Of a DNA stretch of 64,000 nucleotides, positions 18,528 through 26,619 are shown piece by piece. The notes beneath the pieces were generated by a model. It saw only the letters and a list, made by a program, of their open reading frames with translations. It had not been told where the DNA came from and ran no database searches. This DNA is from Psychrobacter cibarius (GTDB lineage Bacteria > Pseudomonadota > Gammaproteobacteria > Pseudomonadales > Moraxellaceae). How positions within the stretch are numbered: position 1 is the first letter of the stretch; the number at the start of each line of letters is the position of its first letter. Location of the stretch: positions 1-64,000 of the forward strand of contig NZ_JABASQ010000007.1 in assembly GCF_016107535.1 (NCBI RefSeq), given 5' to 3'. The position numbers and the translations under genes are program-made.

Positions 18528-18743
18528 CTATAACGAGACTAATGGCTGCCGCGACTGGTGTTGTTCTAAATAAGGGCAATCAGCAAAGCGCGCGCATTTG
18601 TCAGAGTAGGGGGTGTTAAAAAATGCCACTTTACGTCGCCAAGCATAACGATGAATGAATGAAGGCCAGCATGTAGATGCGATACGCGTAGCAATAACAC
18701 TGGCGCAAGCGTTGTACACATTGCGAGAGACTAGCTCCACCAT
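18528..18743 (-). CDS. Small Cys-containing hypothetical protein (uncertain)
   Basis: A 71-codon frame from the ATG at 18743 (or 82 codons from a TTG at 18776), divergent from the downstream Nudix gene. It contains MVELVSRNVYNACASVIATR and, near the end, DKCARFADCPYLEQH, which has the look of a conserved Cys-rich module rather than random sequence. I recognise no family. It may be a real small protein or a chance frame. Confidence 0.35.
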   Translation of the reverse strand: MVELVSRNVYNACASVIATRIASTCWPSFIHRYAWRRKVAFFNTPYSDKCARFADCPYLEQHQSRQPLVSL

Positions 18744-18781
18744 CCGATGCTTAATTCTAATAAAAATATAGGGCAATAATC

Positions 18782-19516
18782 ATGTTACTTCCCCCGCAGT
18801 CGCTACGTTTTGATGAATTTTCAGTCGCTGTGCCGGACTTTATTCGTTATCCCACTATTAGAACGCTGGCGGAACGGGTGCAGCATGAGACCTTAAATGC
18901 CGTCACCAGTCCTGCGTTGTATGAGGCTAGCACTTCTCGTAGCACTCGCATTCTAGATAGCTTGTATCAAACACCCATTGCCGATGCCTCGGTATTGGTT
19001 GCCATTACCCATGAACGCCATCCAAAGCTGCTACTGACACGCCGCGCTGCGCACATGAACAGCCATGCTGGCGAGGTCTCTTGCGTTGGTGGTAAACATG
19101 ACGCAGGCGACGGTAATAATGTCGTTACCGCTTTGCGTGAAGCCTGTGAAGAGACCGCACTACCACCTAATAAAGTCCAGCTAATTGGTCAATTGCCCAT
19201 CCAAACCTCTAAAAGTGGTATGAGTGTGCGTCCTATTGTGGCGCTGATTGCGCCAGATTTATTATTAGTCCCTGAGCTTGGCGAAATTTCGCGCATTTTT
19301 TGGGCAGATTTTGAAACCTTGCTGACTCAGCCTACTGTCGAGTATGCGGTAGAATATGCAATGCAAGATAAGATCGCGACCATTCTTACACCTAGCTGGC
19401 AAGTGGATGGTGAAACGGTTTGGGGTCTGACAGGACGAGTCATTGCTAGTCTGTTAGAAACAGGCTTTGATCGCCAGCTTGAGTGGTATTATCGTATCCA
19501 AAATACGCGCAATTAA
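18782..19516 (+). CDS. Nudix hydrolase, CoA pyrophosphatase (NudL/YeaB)-like
   Basis: 244 residues. LLLTRRAAHMNSHAGEVSCVGGKHD matches the NudL-specific region (LLTxR, then H-x-G-x-V, then GG), and the Nudix box continues to ALREACEETAL. The family cleaves CoA and its derivatives to 4'-phosphopantetheine and 3',5'-ADP. The usual Ser-Phe-Pro-Gly-Gly is Ser-Cys-Val-Gly-Gly here, a mild departure. The start is an ATG close to a divergent small frame. A C-terminal part rich in Trp/Tyr follows. Confidence 0.85.
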   Translation: MLLPPQSLRFDEFSVAVPDFIRYPTIRTLAERVQHETLNAVTSPALYEASTSRSTRILDSLYQTPIADASVLVAITHERHPKLLLTRRAAHMNSHAGEVSCVGGKHDAGDGNNVVTALREACEETALPPNKVQLIGQLPIQTSKSGMSVRPIVALIAPDLLLVPELGEISRIFWADFETLLTQPTVEYAVEYAMQDKIATILTPSWQVDGETVWGLTGRVIASLLETGFDRQLEWYYRIQNTRN

Positions 19517-19591
19517 TCCGTAAGGCGGCTAACGGCTGACGTTTAATCACTATTCGTTTTATTTTAGCTACTATGCTTTATTTATAATTCC

Positions 19592-20980
19592 CTACTTATA
19601 ATATTCATCATTTTTCTTTAGCCACCAGTTCATATTATCTTGGCGTTTGGCGCGGAAGGCTTCTAATTTTTCGGCTATCGTTTGATTGTGTTGGCGTGCC
19701 GTATCGAGCGCAAAGAGAATCGGCACCGATGATAAGACACCAAAGCGGATTTTTGATTTTGGTAAATCCAGCCCATCACCGATATCATCGCCGACCAAAG
19801 TACGGGTTACACTAGCATTGACCATCTCAACGAAACGCCCTCGCCGATTGTCTTCGCCCATCAGCTGACGCGGCAAATCATGCAAGGCTTTGGCTAATGG
19901 TTGCCCCATTTTAAAATCAAGTTGCTGAATTGATAAATAAGTATAGAGCCATTCCCAACAGGCGGTTTCATCTTTTGGCAGGCGCTCTAAGTCAACCCCC
20001 ATCCAATAACTGGCAAGATTCCATAGATGCAGAATACCTGCCGCTTCTTCAGTGCTGATGCGTGCGCCAAGCAGCCGTAACCCGCGCATAATCAACAATG
20101 AAAACTGCAAATGAGTAGCAATCATATCAGTTTGATTGATAGGAAGACCCCAATAATCAGTATTCCAGCTGCCATCTGGGTTGTGATGTTGGTCGGCATT
20201 TGGTATGACGCCTTTAGCAGCATTGCCTTTACCTTTGAGCAAGTTTTGCCGTACTAGGGTATGAATTTGCCGCACCTTAATTGATTGCCGCCAACCTTCA
20301 GAACCAATCGCCAATACTTGCTCGATAGACTGACGTTGATTATGGGCGCTTGTATTTGGCTTATGTAATAGGGGATGTTCAGAAACGGCTAGGATATAGG
20401 CATACGTACGCATCAGGCGCGGCAGGGCATCGTGCATCAATGCGCCTGTCTGAATGAGCGGAAGGGAGAGGGCAGGAATGCTGTAGCCTGCCATCAGGGC
20501 AACATTACGTAGTAGCCAAATCAGCATCAGCGGATAGCGTCGATAGGCAACCGCACCGATTTGGGCAAGCTTGGGATCGAACCAATCGGGATGACGGCTA
20601 AATTGTTCAGTCAAAACGTTAAATGCAGAGTTGTTTGTGAGATTAGCATCGAATTTATTGCTATTGCTATTGCTATTGCTATTGCTACTGTCGCTGATAA
20701 TAAGTTGCTGTAAAGGCTTGGCAAAACGGATGCCGTCAGCGGCTAACGCATCTGCCACTGGATCACCAATATCGTAGCCTGCGACTATTTCATTTAATAA
20801 ATCTTGCGAGATAACGAAGTCTTTTGGCAATAAGTAACGCTTGATGCGCTTTAATACTTGCAAGTCGCTATGGTCATCAATCGCGGTCGTCCGTCCGTGA
20901 CGCTGATAAGGTTTTATTGAGGATTTTTGGTGATTCAAAGTATCAGCCGTCTGTTTATCAGTTATGTTGATTGAATCCAT
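19592..20980 (-). CDS. DUF2236 (oxygenase MpaB / latex-clearing-type) family protein
   Basis: About 462 residues from the ATG at 20980; a TTG at 21004 is a weaker alternative. Core segments include DPVADALAADGIRF, a helix-rich middle, DYWGLPINQTDMIATHLQFS and the HLWNLASYWMGVDLERLP region, all typical of DUF2236. The family includes haem-type oxygenases such as MpaB and the rubber oxygenase Lcp; bacterial housekeeping members are uncharacterised. Near residue 110 there is a run of Ser-Asn pairs encoded by a hexanucleotide repeat. The family is usually cytoplasmic or membrane-associated. Confidence 0.75.
   Translation of the reverse strand: MDSINITDKQTADTLNHQKSSIKPYQRHGRTTAIDDHSDLQVLKRIKRYLLPKDFVISQDLLNEIVAGYDIGDPVADALAADGIRFAKPLQQLIISDSSNSNSNSNSNKFDANLTNNSAFNVLTEQFSRHPDWFDPKLAQIGAVAYRRYPLMLIWLLRNVALMAGYSIPALSLPLIQTGALMHDALPRLMRTYAYILAVSEHPLLHKPNTSAHNQRQSIEQVLAIGSEGWRQSIKVRQIHTLVRQNLLKGKGNAAKGVIPNADQHHNPDGSWNTDYWGLPINQTDMIATHLQFSLLIMRGLRLLGARISTEEAAGILHLWNLASYWMGVDLERLPKDETACWEWLYTYLSIQQLDFKMGQPLAKALHDLPRQLMGEDNRRGRFVEMVNASVTRTLVGDDIGDGLDLPKSKIRFGVLSSVPILFALDTARQHNQTIAEKLEAFRAKRQDNMNWWLKKNDEYYK
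20657..20690. repeat. Hexanucleotide microsatellite (CTATTG)n inside the DUF2236 gene
   Basis: Four perfect tandem CTATTG units at 20661-20684, flanked by partial or variant units (ATTG, CTACTG). On the coding strand they give alternating Ser and Asn. Unit changes keep the frame. Confidence 0.9.
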
Positions 20981-21042
20981 ATTTATTAAATGCCTTCTTA
21001 CCAAATGCTTTTCTATTAGATCATTTCACAAGGCCAATAGTA

Positions 21043-21627
21043 TTAGTAGCTATTTGACTGGTTTAGAGCTTCTAATTGTCTTTGCGTGGTGTTCATACGG
21101 CGTTTGGCTTTACGCAGCTCGTCGGCTAATGACAGTAAGCGCGCGCGTGCTTCTTTTTCATTAGCAAAGTTTAACATCGCCCCACTTTCTAGCTTATCAA
21201 ATTCTTCTTGGTAGGTTTCTATGAGGCGTTTGTCTTTGTCTAACTGATTGTCTAAGGCGTAATAGTCTAAGCCTTTTTGATTGGCAGTTTGTAGTGTGTT
21301 CGCCAAGGTTAAGGGGCAGACATTATTGAGCTGACGTCCGCGCCGACCGACATTGTAAGCATTACTGGTCGTGCAGTATTGCTTAAGCCCCAGCTGGCGG
21401 CCGCGCTCCCATGCCAGATAGTTGGGGGCAACACTGGCCTTGGCACAGGCTTTGGCATGTGATGCAAGGCGATCTGATGGGTAACCTGCCACGCCATCGT
21501 TGTAGCCAATAGCCTGCCAGTCACCAACGAGGCACTCCTGCTTAGAGAGCGTGGCACAGCTTGATAGTAAAACAATGCTACCAAGAAGCGCTAAGCTTAA
21601 CGAAGGCCGCAGTACAAACTGTCGCAT
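21043..21627 (-). CDS. DUF2799 lipoprotein
   Basis: 194 residues. The N-terminus is a lipoprotein signal with lipobox LLSSC, so the mature protein starts at a lipidated Cys in the envelope. A central block has GDWQAIGYNDGVAG, WERGRQLGLKQYCTTSNAYNVGRRG and NNVCP, the DUF2799 pattern of repeated G-x2-(R/D)-G and three Cys. A charged C-terminal coiled coil (about 130-190) follows. The function of the family is unknown. Confidence 0.85.
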   Translation of the reverse strand: MRQFVLRPSLSLALLGSIVLLSSCATLSKQECLVGDWQAIGYNDGVAGYPSDRLASHAKACAKASVAPNYLAWERGRQLGLKQYCTTSNAYNVGRRGRQLNNVCPLTLANTLQTANQKGLDYYALDNQLDKDKRLIETYQEEFDKLESGAMLNFANEKEARARLLSLADELRKAKRRMNTTQRQLEALNQSNSY

Positions 21628-21729
21628 GATTATCTCTTCTATGGCTGTTGATGCAAGTGCTGATATGGCTAATGAAAAATACTTTTAATGAACCATGCTC
21701 GGCTGCCAAAGTACGTGAACTATAAAATA

Positions 21730-21769
21730 ATAAGCCACTGATAAGCTAAATCGCCTTTAAGTGGCTTAT
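21730..21769 (-). terminator. Probable terminator of nhaA
   Basis: A 10-bp inverted repeat (ATAAGCCACT / AGTGGCTTAT) with a 20-base loop, directly after the nhaA stop. The T run on the minus strand is weak. Confidence 0.5.
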
Positions 21770-21776
21770 CTTCTTA

Positions 21777-22979
21777 TTAATGAGGGCGAGTCAGATCGAC
21801 TGAGGTGCCACTGACATTGTCTTTCAAGCTGACTTTGAGCATGAGGTAACCTGCGATACCAGAGACGATTGAGCCCATAATAATACCTAAGCGCTCATCA
21901 AATAAGGCTGTTTCACCAGCAAATGCCAGACCGCCAATGAACAGACTCATGGTAAAACCAACACCACAGAGTAAGGCTGCACCGTAAATCTGCTTATAAT
22001 TCATGCCTCTTGGCATGGTTGAGATACCAAGCTTAAAGATTAACCAGCACATGATCATCACGCCCAATTGTTTACCGATGAATAGACCAGCCGCAATACC
22101 AAGCGGTACCGAATGGAACAGCTCAGCGAAGCCTGCACCTTTGAGGGATATGCCTGAGTTGGCAAATGCGAATAATGGCAAGATACCGAAGGCAACGGTG
22201 TTATGTAAATCGTGCTCTAGCTCTTCTAATGGTGAGTGCTCAGGATCAGTACGGTCAAACATAGGAATAAATAGTGCTAAGACCACGCCAGCCAAGGTGG
22301 CATGGATGCCGGATTTGAGTACCGCAATCCACATGATCACACCGATCAGTAGATAAGGCGTGATGCTGGTGACGTTGCGACGATTGAGAAGGTATAAGAA
22401 GGGTAGACATAGACCTGCCACTGCCAATGACTCTAATGACAAATCACTGGTATAGAATAAAGCGATGATTAAAATGGCGCCAATATCATCAAAAATAGCA
22501 ATCGATACTAAAAATACCTTTAAAGAGTTGGGGACGCGATTGCCTAACAAACTCAAAATACCTAGGGCAAAAGCAATATCGGTCGCGGCTGGAATCGCCC
22601 ATCCTTTCCAAAACTCAGGCTCGTTATAGTTAAAGAGCAGATAGACAATCGCTGGCATAATCATGCCACCGAGCGCCGCACCAGCTGGCAGGATGATTTG
22701 CTTAACGTTAGACAGCTCACCGATCAGCACTTCACGCTTGAGCTCAAGTCCCACTAAGAAAAAGAAAATCGCCATCAAACCGTCATTAATCCAGTGATGA
22801 GCGTCTTTAGCGATAGCGAACTCACCGATTTGAATGGCAACGGGTGCGTGAATAAAGCCCTCATACCACACATTGAGAGGGGAGTTGGCAATAATCATTG
22901 CAGCAATGGCAGCCAATGCTAGGACGATACCGCCCGCTGCCTCAAATTCAAAAAATGCTTTAATCCTGCGTATTGCCAT
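21777..22979 (-). CDS. nhaA: Na+/H+ antiporter NhaA
   Basis: 400 residues, as in E. coli NhaA, with about twelve membrane helices. Signatures are [26 protein letters not shown] near residue 65-90, [21 protein letters not shown] with the paired Asp of the ion site (ATDIAFA and [15 protein letters not shown]), and [18 protein letters not shown] near the C-terminus. It exchanges sodium for protons across the inner membrane for pH and salt homeostasis. A GAGGA site precedes the ATG. It fits a marine or cold, salty habitat. Confidence 0.97.
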   Translation of the reverse strand: MAIRRIKAFFEFEAAGGIVLALAAIAAMIIANSPLNVWYEGFIHAPVAIQIGEFAIAKDAHHWINDGLMAIFFFLVGLELKREVLIGELSNVKQIILPAGAALGGMIMPAIVYLLFNYNEPEFWKGWAIPAATDIAFALGILSLLGNRVPNSLKVFLVSIAIFDDIGAILIIALFYTSDLSLESLAVAGLCLPFLYLLNRRNVTSITPYLLIGVIMWIAVLKSGIHATLAGVVLALFIPMFDRTDPEHSPLEELEHDLHNTVAFGILPLFAFANSGISLKGAGFAELFHSVPLGIAAGLFIGKQLGVMIMCWLIFKLGISTMPRGMNYKQIYGAALLCGVGFTMSLFIGGLAFAGETALFDERLGIIMGSIVSGIAGYLMLKVSLKDNVSGTSVDLTRPH

Positions 22980-23488
22980 ATCATCCTCATTTGCTAAACA
23001 CGAATTACAAATTAATCCAATAACCTCAAATATCTATGACACGACTCATAAAGACATGATAGACAGCAACAGTTTCTCATACTCTTATTGATATAGACAA
23101 CAAAATACGTCAACCAAAAGTTATAAGTGCCGCTTGCCACATTAATAATAGCGATATTATAAAGTCGATAGAGCAGACAAAAGCGTGCTCAGTCGTTACA
23201 TACTTTTAATCAATCGCTGCTTATTTTAGATACTTATTAGGCCGTTAGACAAATCTAGCAGACTTTTTTACGTTTTTGGCTTTTTTTAGCGTTTTATCTT
23301 TATAATGATTGGCATTTTGTGATGTTCTGTCACAGCTTTAATACATATCAGCAGTACTATCAGCTAATGAATAGCAAAGTTGATAGCAACATTGCTACTA
23401 ATATTTTATTTCCTGTTCTTAAAGCCAGTTCTTAAAGCCAGTTTTAGAACTTACTCATTTTCCATCATAAAATTTACAGGTCAGCGTC
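22980..23488. other. Divergent intergenic region nhaA / TSUP permease
   Basis: 509 bases without a credible gene. A 13-bp unit GTTCTTAAAGCCA occurs twice in tandem at 23415-23440, just upstream of the permease gene, possibly an operator or slipped duplication. Confidence 0.5.
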
Positions 23489-24244
23489 ATGGACTTATCG
23501 CTTTCGTTAGAGGTTATATTAATGCTTACCGCTGTGGCAGCGTTGGCAGGCTTTATTGATGCCATCGCTGGTGGTGGCGGTTTATTGACCATCCCCGCTA
23601 TGTTACTTGCCAATATCCCACCAGTGCTAACGCTCGGTACCAATAAGCTACAAGCCGCTTCAGGTGCGCTAGCAGCCTCTATTACGATGATTAGAAAAGG
23701 GGTGGTCAAACCGCAACGTATCAAAGTAGCCATTGTTGGCGCTTTTATCGGTTCTGTTCTCGGCACTATCGCTGTACAGATGTCGCCGCCAGATCTGCTT
23801 GAGACACTCATTCCGTTTTTGATTGCGGCTATCGGGATTTATACTTTGTTTGCGCCTCGACTTGGCGAAGTAGAAGCTGCGCCGCGTATCTCAGAAGGCA
23901 AATGGCAAAAAGTGGTTGCACCATTAATTGGTTTTTATGATGGTTATATTGGACCAGGCACAGGGATGTTTTTTGCGCTCGGCAACGTGGCGTTGCGCGG
24001 TCGTCAAATTATCGAAGCGACAGGCGCAGCAAAGGTATTGAATCTATCGACCAATATTGGCTCGTTAATATTCTTTATTTTGGGCGGTAATGTGTTGTGG
24101 AAAGTAGGGCTTGCCATGATGGTGGGACAAACGATAGGCGCGTATTTTGGCTCTCATATGGTGGTCAAGGGCGGTAGTAAGCTGATTCGTCCGATGATTG
24201 TAGTGGTATGCTTGGCGATGATAACCAAATATGTTTTTGGTTGA
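23489..24244 (+). CDS. TSUP (TauE/SafE/YfcA) family permease
   Basis: 251 residues with seven to eight helices. GFIDAIAGGGGLLTIPAMLL near the N-terminus and GTNKLQAASGALAASI follow the YfcA pattern, and GFYDGYIGPGTGMFFALGNV marks the second half-repeat. The family moves sulfite, sulfonates or other organic anions, or is involved in sulfur metabolism; no substrate can be given. It is monocistronic with a terminator. Confidence 0.88.
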   Translation: MDLSLSLEVILMLTAVAALAGFIDAIAGGGGLLTIPAMLLANIPPVLTLGTNKLQAASGALAASITMIRKGVVKPQRIKVAIVGAFIGSVLGTIAVQMSPPDLLETLIPFLIAAIGIYTLFAPRLGEVEAAPRISEGKWQKVVAPLIGFYDGYIGPGTGMFFALGNVALRGRQIIEATGAAKVLNLSTNIGSLIFFILGGNVLWKVGLAMMVGQTIGAYFGSHMVVKGGSKLIRPMIVVVCLAMITKYVFG

Positions 24245-24278
24245 TTGCTTTTCATTAAGTAAATGTATTTAGTAAAGC

Positions 24279-24312
24279 AAAAAAACCTCAGCTAATATGA
24301 CTGAGGTTTTTT
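24279..24312. terminator. Bidirectional terminator
   Basis: AAAAAACCTCAG pairs with CTGAGGTTTTTT across a 10-base loop, between the convergent permease and symporter genes. Confidence 0.9.
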
Positions 24313-24355
24313 ATGTATCGTGAATAAATTATCAAAATCTATTCAATACAAGTGC

Positions 24356-25732
24356 CTAGCGGCGACGATCGATATCATCGTACTCACTGCCCATGATTCC
24401 ATCACTAAAGACTTCAGAGAATTCACGCTCATTGTCTTCATCAATATGACCATCAAACACGTCTTTTGCACCAGCGTTAGGATCGTTATAAATAGCCAAA
24501 TCCATTTTGCCTTCTGATTTTGCCACAATAGCTGTCACGGCAGCATCACCACCGACGTTCACTGCGGTACGTAACATATCAAGGATACGATCCACACCTA
24601 AGATAAGACCGATGCCTTCGATAGGTAGACCGACTTGGGCAAATACCATTGATAGCATAATCAGACCAACACCCGGTACACCAGCGGTACCGACGGAAGC
24701 CAAAACGGACATTAGAATGACAGTTAGATACTCAGTTACGCCCAAGTCAATACCATAAATATTGGCAATGAAAATGGTCGCAGTACCTTGCATGATGGCG
24801 GTACCATCCATGTTGATGGTCGCACCGAAAGGCACTGTAAATGAGGCAACTGAGTTATTAACGCCCATGCGCTTGGTGACCGTACGCAAGGTAATAGGAA
24901 TCGTCGCGTTCGAGCTTGACGTACTAAAAGCAAAAATCTGAACTTCACGCATTTTTGCCAAAAAGGTTTTGATGGATAAGCCCGAAGAGACTTTGAGTAC
25001 AATCATCATAGTGACAAAGAAATGGAATGCCAATGAGCCGACCAATACCGCCACATAACCGAGCAGTGACCAAATCAAGTCTAAACCCAGCTCGGCCATT
25101 GCTTTGGTCAATAGCGCAAATACACCATAAGGTGCAAGATTCATAATGATGGTCACCATTTTTAAGATGACTTCATTGATTAATTCTAAGCTCTGCACTA
25201 AGCCTTTGGCAGGTTTACCCACCATCAAGATACTAACACCGATCAAAATAGCAAAGAAAATAATCGATAACATATCACCATTTGCCATCGCGCTGATGGG
25301 GTTTGATGGGATAATATTAGAGAACACATCTAGCAGCGGCGGCGCTGAAGCTGCTTCAAATGCCGCTTCGGTTTCGATATTCATGCCTTTACCGATACCA
25401 AATAGCACGCCAAGCCCAATTGCTGTTGCGATAGCGAGTGCGGTGGTGATCATATAAATAATGAACGTTTTGGTACCAATACGACCAAGCAAACGAATGT
25501 CACCAATGCCGCAAACGCCGCAAATCAGTGAAATCAGCACCAAAGGCACGACTAGCATTTTGAGCGAGTTGACAAATAGCTTGCCGACAATGGCGAGGAA
25601 GCCATTGGTAATGTACGTATGAATGAAACCGCCTTCAGCGTTCAGTCCTGAATAGTTTATAAACAATCCCAGTATGATACCGAGTACCATAGCGACAATA
25701 ATCTTGCCGGTCAGTCCCATATTTTTCCACAT
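24356..25732 (-). CDS. Dicarboxylate/amino acid:cation symporter (GltP/GltT-type)
   Basis: 458 residues of the DAACS family. The serine-rich hairpin and following helix are clear (FSTSSSNATIPITL), as is helix 7 with NMDGTAIMQG and the GVPGVGLIMLSMVFAQVGLP second hairpin. DRILDMLRTAVNVGGDA carries the Asp/Asn/Arg residues that bind substrate. It imports glutamate, aspartate or C4-dicarboxylates with protons or sodium. An acidic tail of about 50 residues follows the transport domain. Confidence 0.92.
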   Translation of the reverse strand: MWKNMGLTGKIIVAMVLGIILGLFINYSGLNAEGGFIHTYITNGFLAIVGKLFVNSLKMLVVPLVLISLICGVCGIGDIRLLGRIGTKTFIIYMITTALAIATAIGLGVLFGIGKGMNIETEAAFEAASAPPLLDVFSNIIPSNPISAMANGDMLSIIFFAILIGVSILMVGKPAKGLVQSLELINEVILKMVTIIMNLAPYGVFALLTKAMAELGLDLIWSLLGYVAVLVGSLAFHFFVTMMIVLKVSSGLSIKTFLAKMREVQIFAFSTSSSNATIPITLRTVTKRMGVNNSVASFTVPFGATINMDGTAIMQGTATIFIANIYGIDLGVTEYLTVILMSVLASVGTAGVPGVGLIMLSMVFAQVGLPIEGIGLILGVDRILDMLRTAVNVGGDAAVTAIVAKSEGKMDLAIYNDPNAGAKDVFDGHIDEDNEREFSEVFSDGIMGSEYDDIDRRR

Positions 25733-26008
25733 AACTTATATCCTTTGTGTACGTGCCCCAGTAACGGATAGATAGGCTGCTCACATCAATGTGATTGTTG
25801 CCATTATTCTCATCACCGCTCTTGCTACGTCTATTAAATTCTTTCAACTTCCACTTAGTGTCACGTTTTCGGAGCACAATATAAAATAATTGTTAAGGAT
25901 ACTGCAACGTTTTTTTATGACTAAAGTAATATAAATCAATAGTTAAGTTTTCTGCGCCGAATTTTTCGCGAGTAAAGTAGGTAAATGACAAGGCATCTTG
26001 ACCAATAT

Positions 26009-26300
26009 TAGGGTGTGTTGAACATTCAAAAATAGATATTGCTGATCGTTAAAACTGTGCCAGACAAGGCGTAAAATGACGATCATGTTCATGCCTTAAT
26101 TAGTTTTATAACACATTTTTTATATGGAGCTGGGAGAATTTAGTATTATTTCCAATATTAATAGAGGGAGACAGGGCTGTTTTTTGCCATTTCATTGTTA
26201 AAAGTAGACGCTTAGAATGAACAGACTTACTATTTTTAACGTCGAACTGCCTAAAAAACAGTCTCTGTCAGTGTCATGGTTGAATCATCAAACACGCCTT
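26009..26300. repeat. Possible degenerate MITE-like element (third type)
   Basis: The left end AGGGTGTGTTGAACATTCAA and the right end, whose reverse complement reads AGGCGTGTTTGATGATTCAA, are imperfect inverted repeats about 290 bases apart. There is no coding potential inside. Only one copy is in the window. Confidence 0.4.
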
Positions 26301-26326
26301 AATGGTTAAAAATGGCGATTCATAAC

Positions 26327-26359
26327 TAAAAAAAGACTGCTCAAATGGGGCAGTCTTTT
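26327..26359 (-). terminator. Displaced minus-strand terminator (probably of the acyl-CoA dehydrogenase gene)
   Basis: AAAAGACTGC / GCAGTCTTTT stem with an extended A run at 26327-26334, giving a T run on the minus strand. The nearest gene reading into it is the dehydrogenase ending at 26620, but repeat copy A lies between. Confidence 0.6.
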
Positions 26360-26394
26360 CTAAGTGAATGATCAGAATGTATCGTGCAAGGTTT

Positions 26395-26503
26395 CTATAG
26401 TCATTCCACTATAAAAGTATTACTGCGTTAACCTCGCTTGAAGTATTAAATATACATCTACACTCGGTTGCCTTGTACTACTTTTAAATTGAATCGACTA
26501 TAG
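26395..26503 (+). repeat. MITE-like element, family 2, copy A (about 108 bp)
   Basis: Ends CTATAGTCATTCCACTATAA and, reverse-complemented, CTATAGTCGATTCAATTTAA form imperfect terminal inverted repeats ending in AAAAGTA. A second copy at 43931-44038 differs at only two positions that I can find. It is non-coding. Confidence 0.85.
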
Positions 26504-26619
26504 CAGCCTTAAAAGCTATTGTTTTTTAAATATTTTAAGCCTGATTCTTTTGTTCCTTGTTATTTCGAAGCCTATTGTTTCAAAGCTTGTCATTTTAAGA
26601 ATTATCAAAGCTTTTTATT

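Larger units (their letters stand above)
25733..26619. other. Long intergenic region holding MITE-like sequences and an isolated terminator
   Basis: 887 bases with no credible gene. It contains a possible degenerate MITE at 26009-26300, a minus-strand terminator at 26327-26359, and repeat family 2 copy A at 26395-26503. The first 150 bases should contain the symporter promoter. Confidence 0.6.

Noticed and set aside
20655-20692. CRISPR-like repeat
   Set aside because: Units are 6 bp without spacers and lie in a coding region.
23415-23440. Insertion footprint upstream of the TSUP gene
   Set aside because: Only a 13-bp direct duplication; no inverted ends or mobile sequence between the copies.
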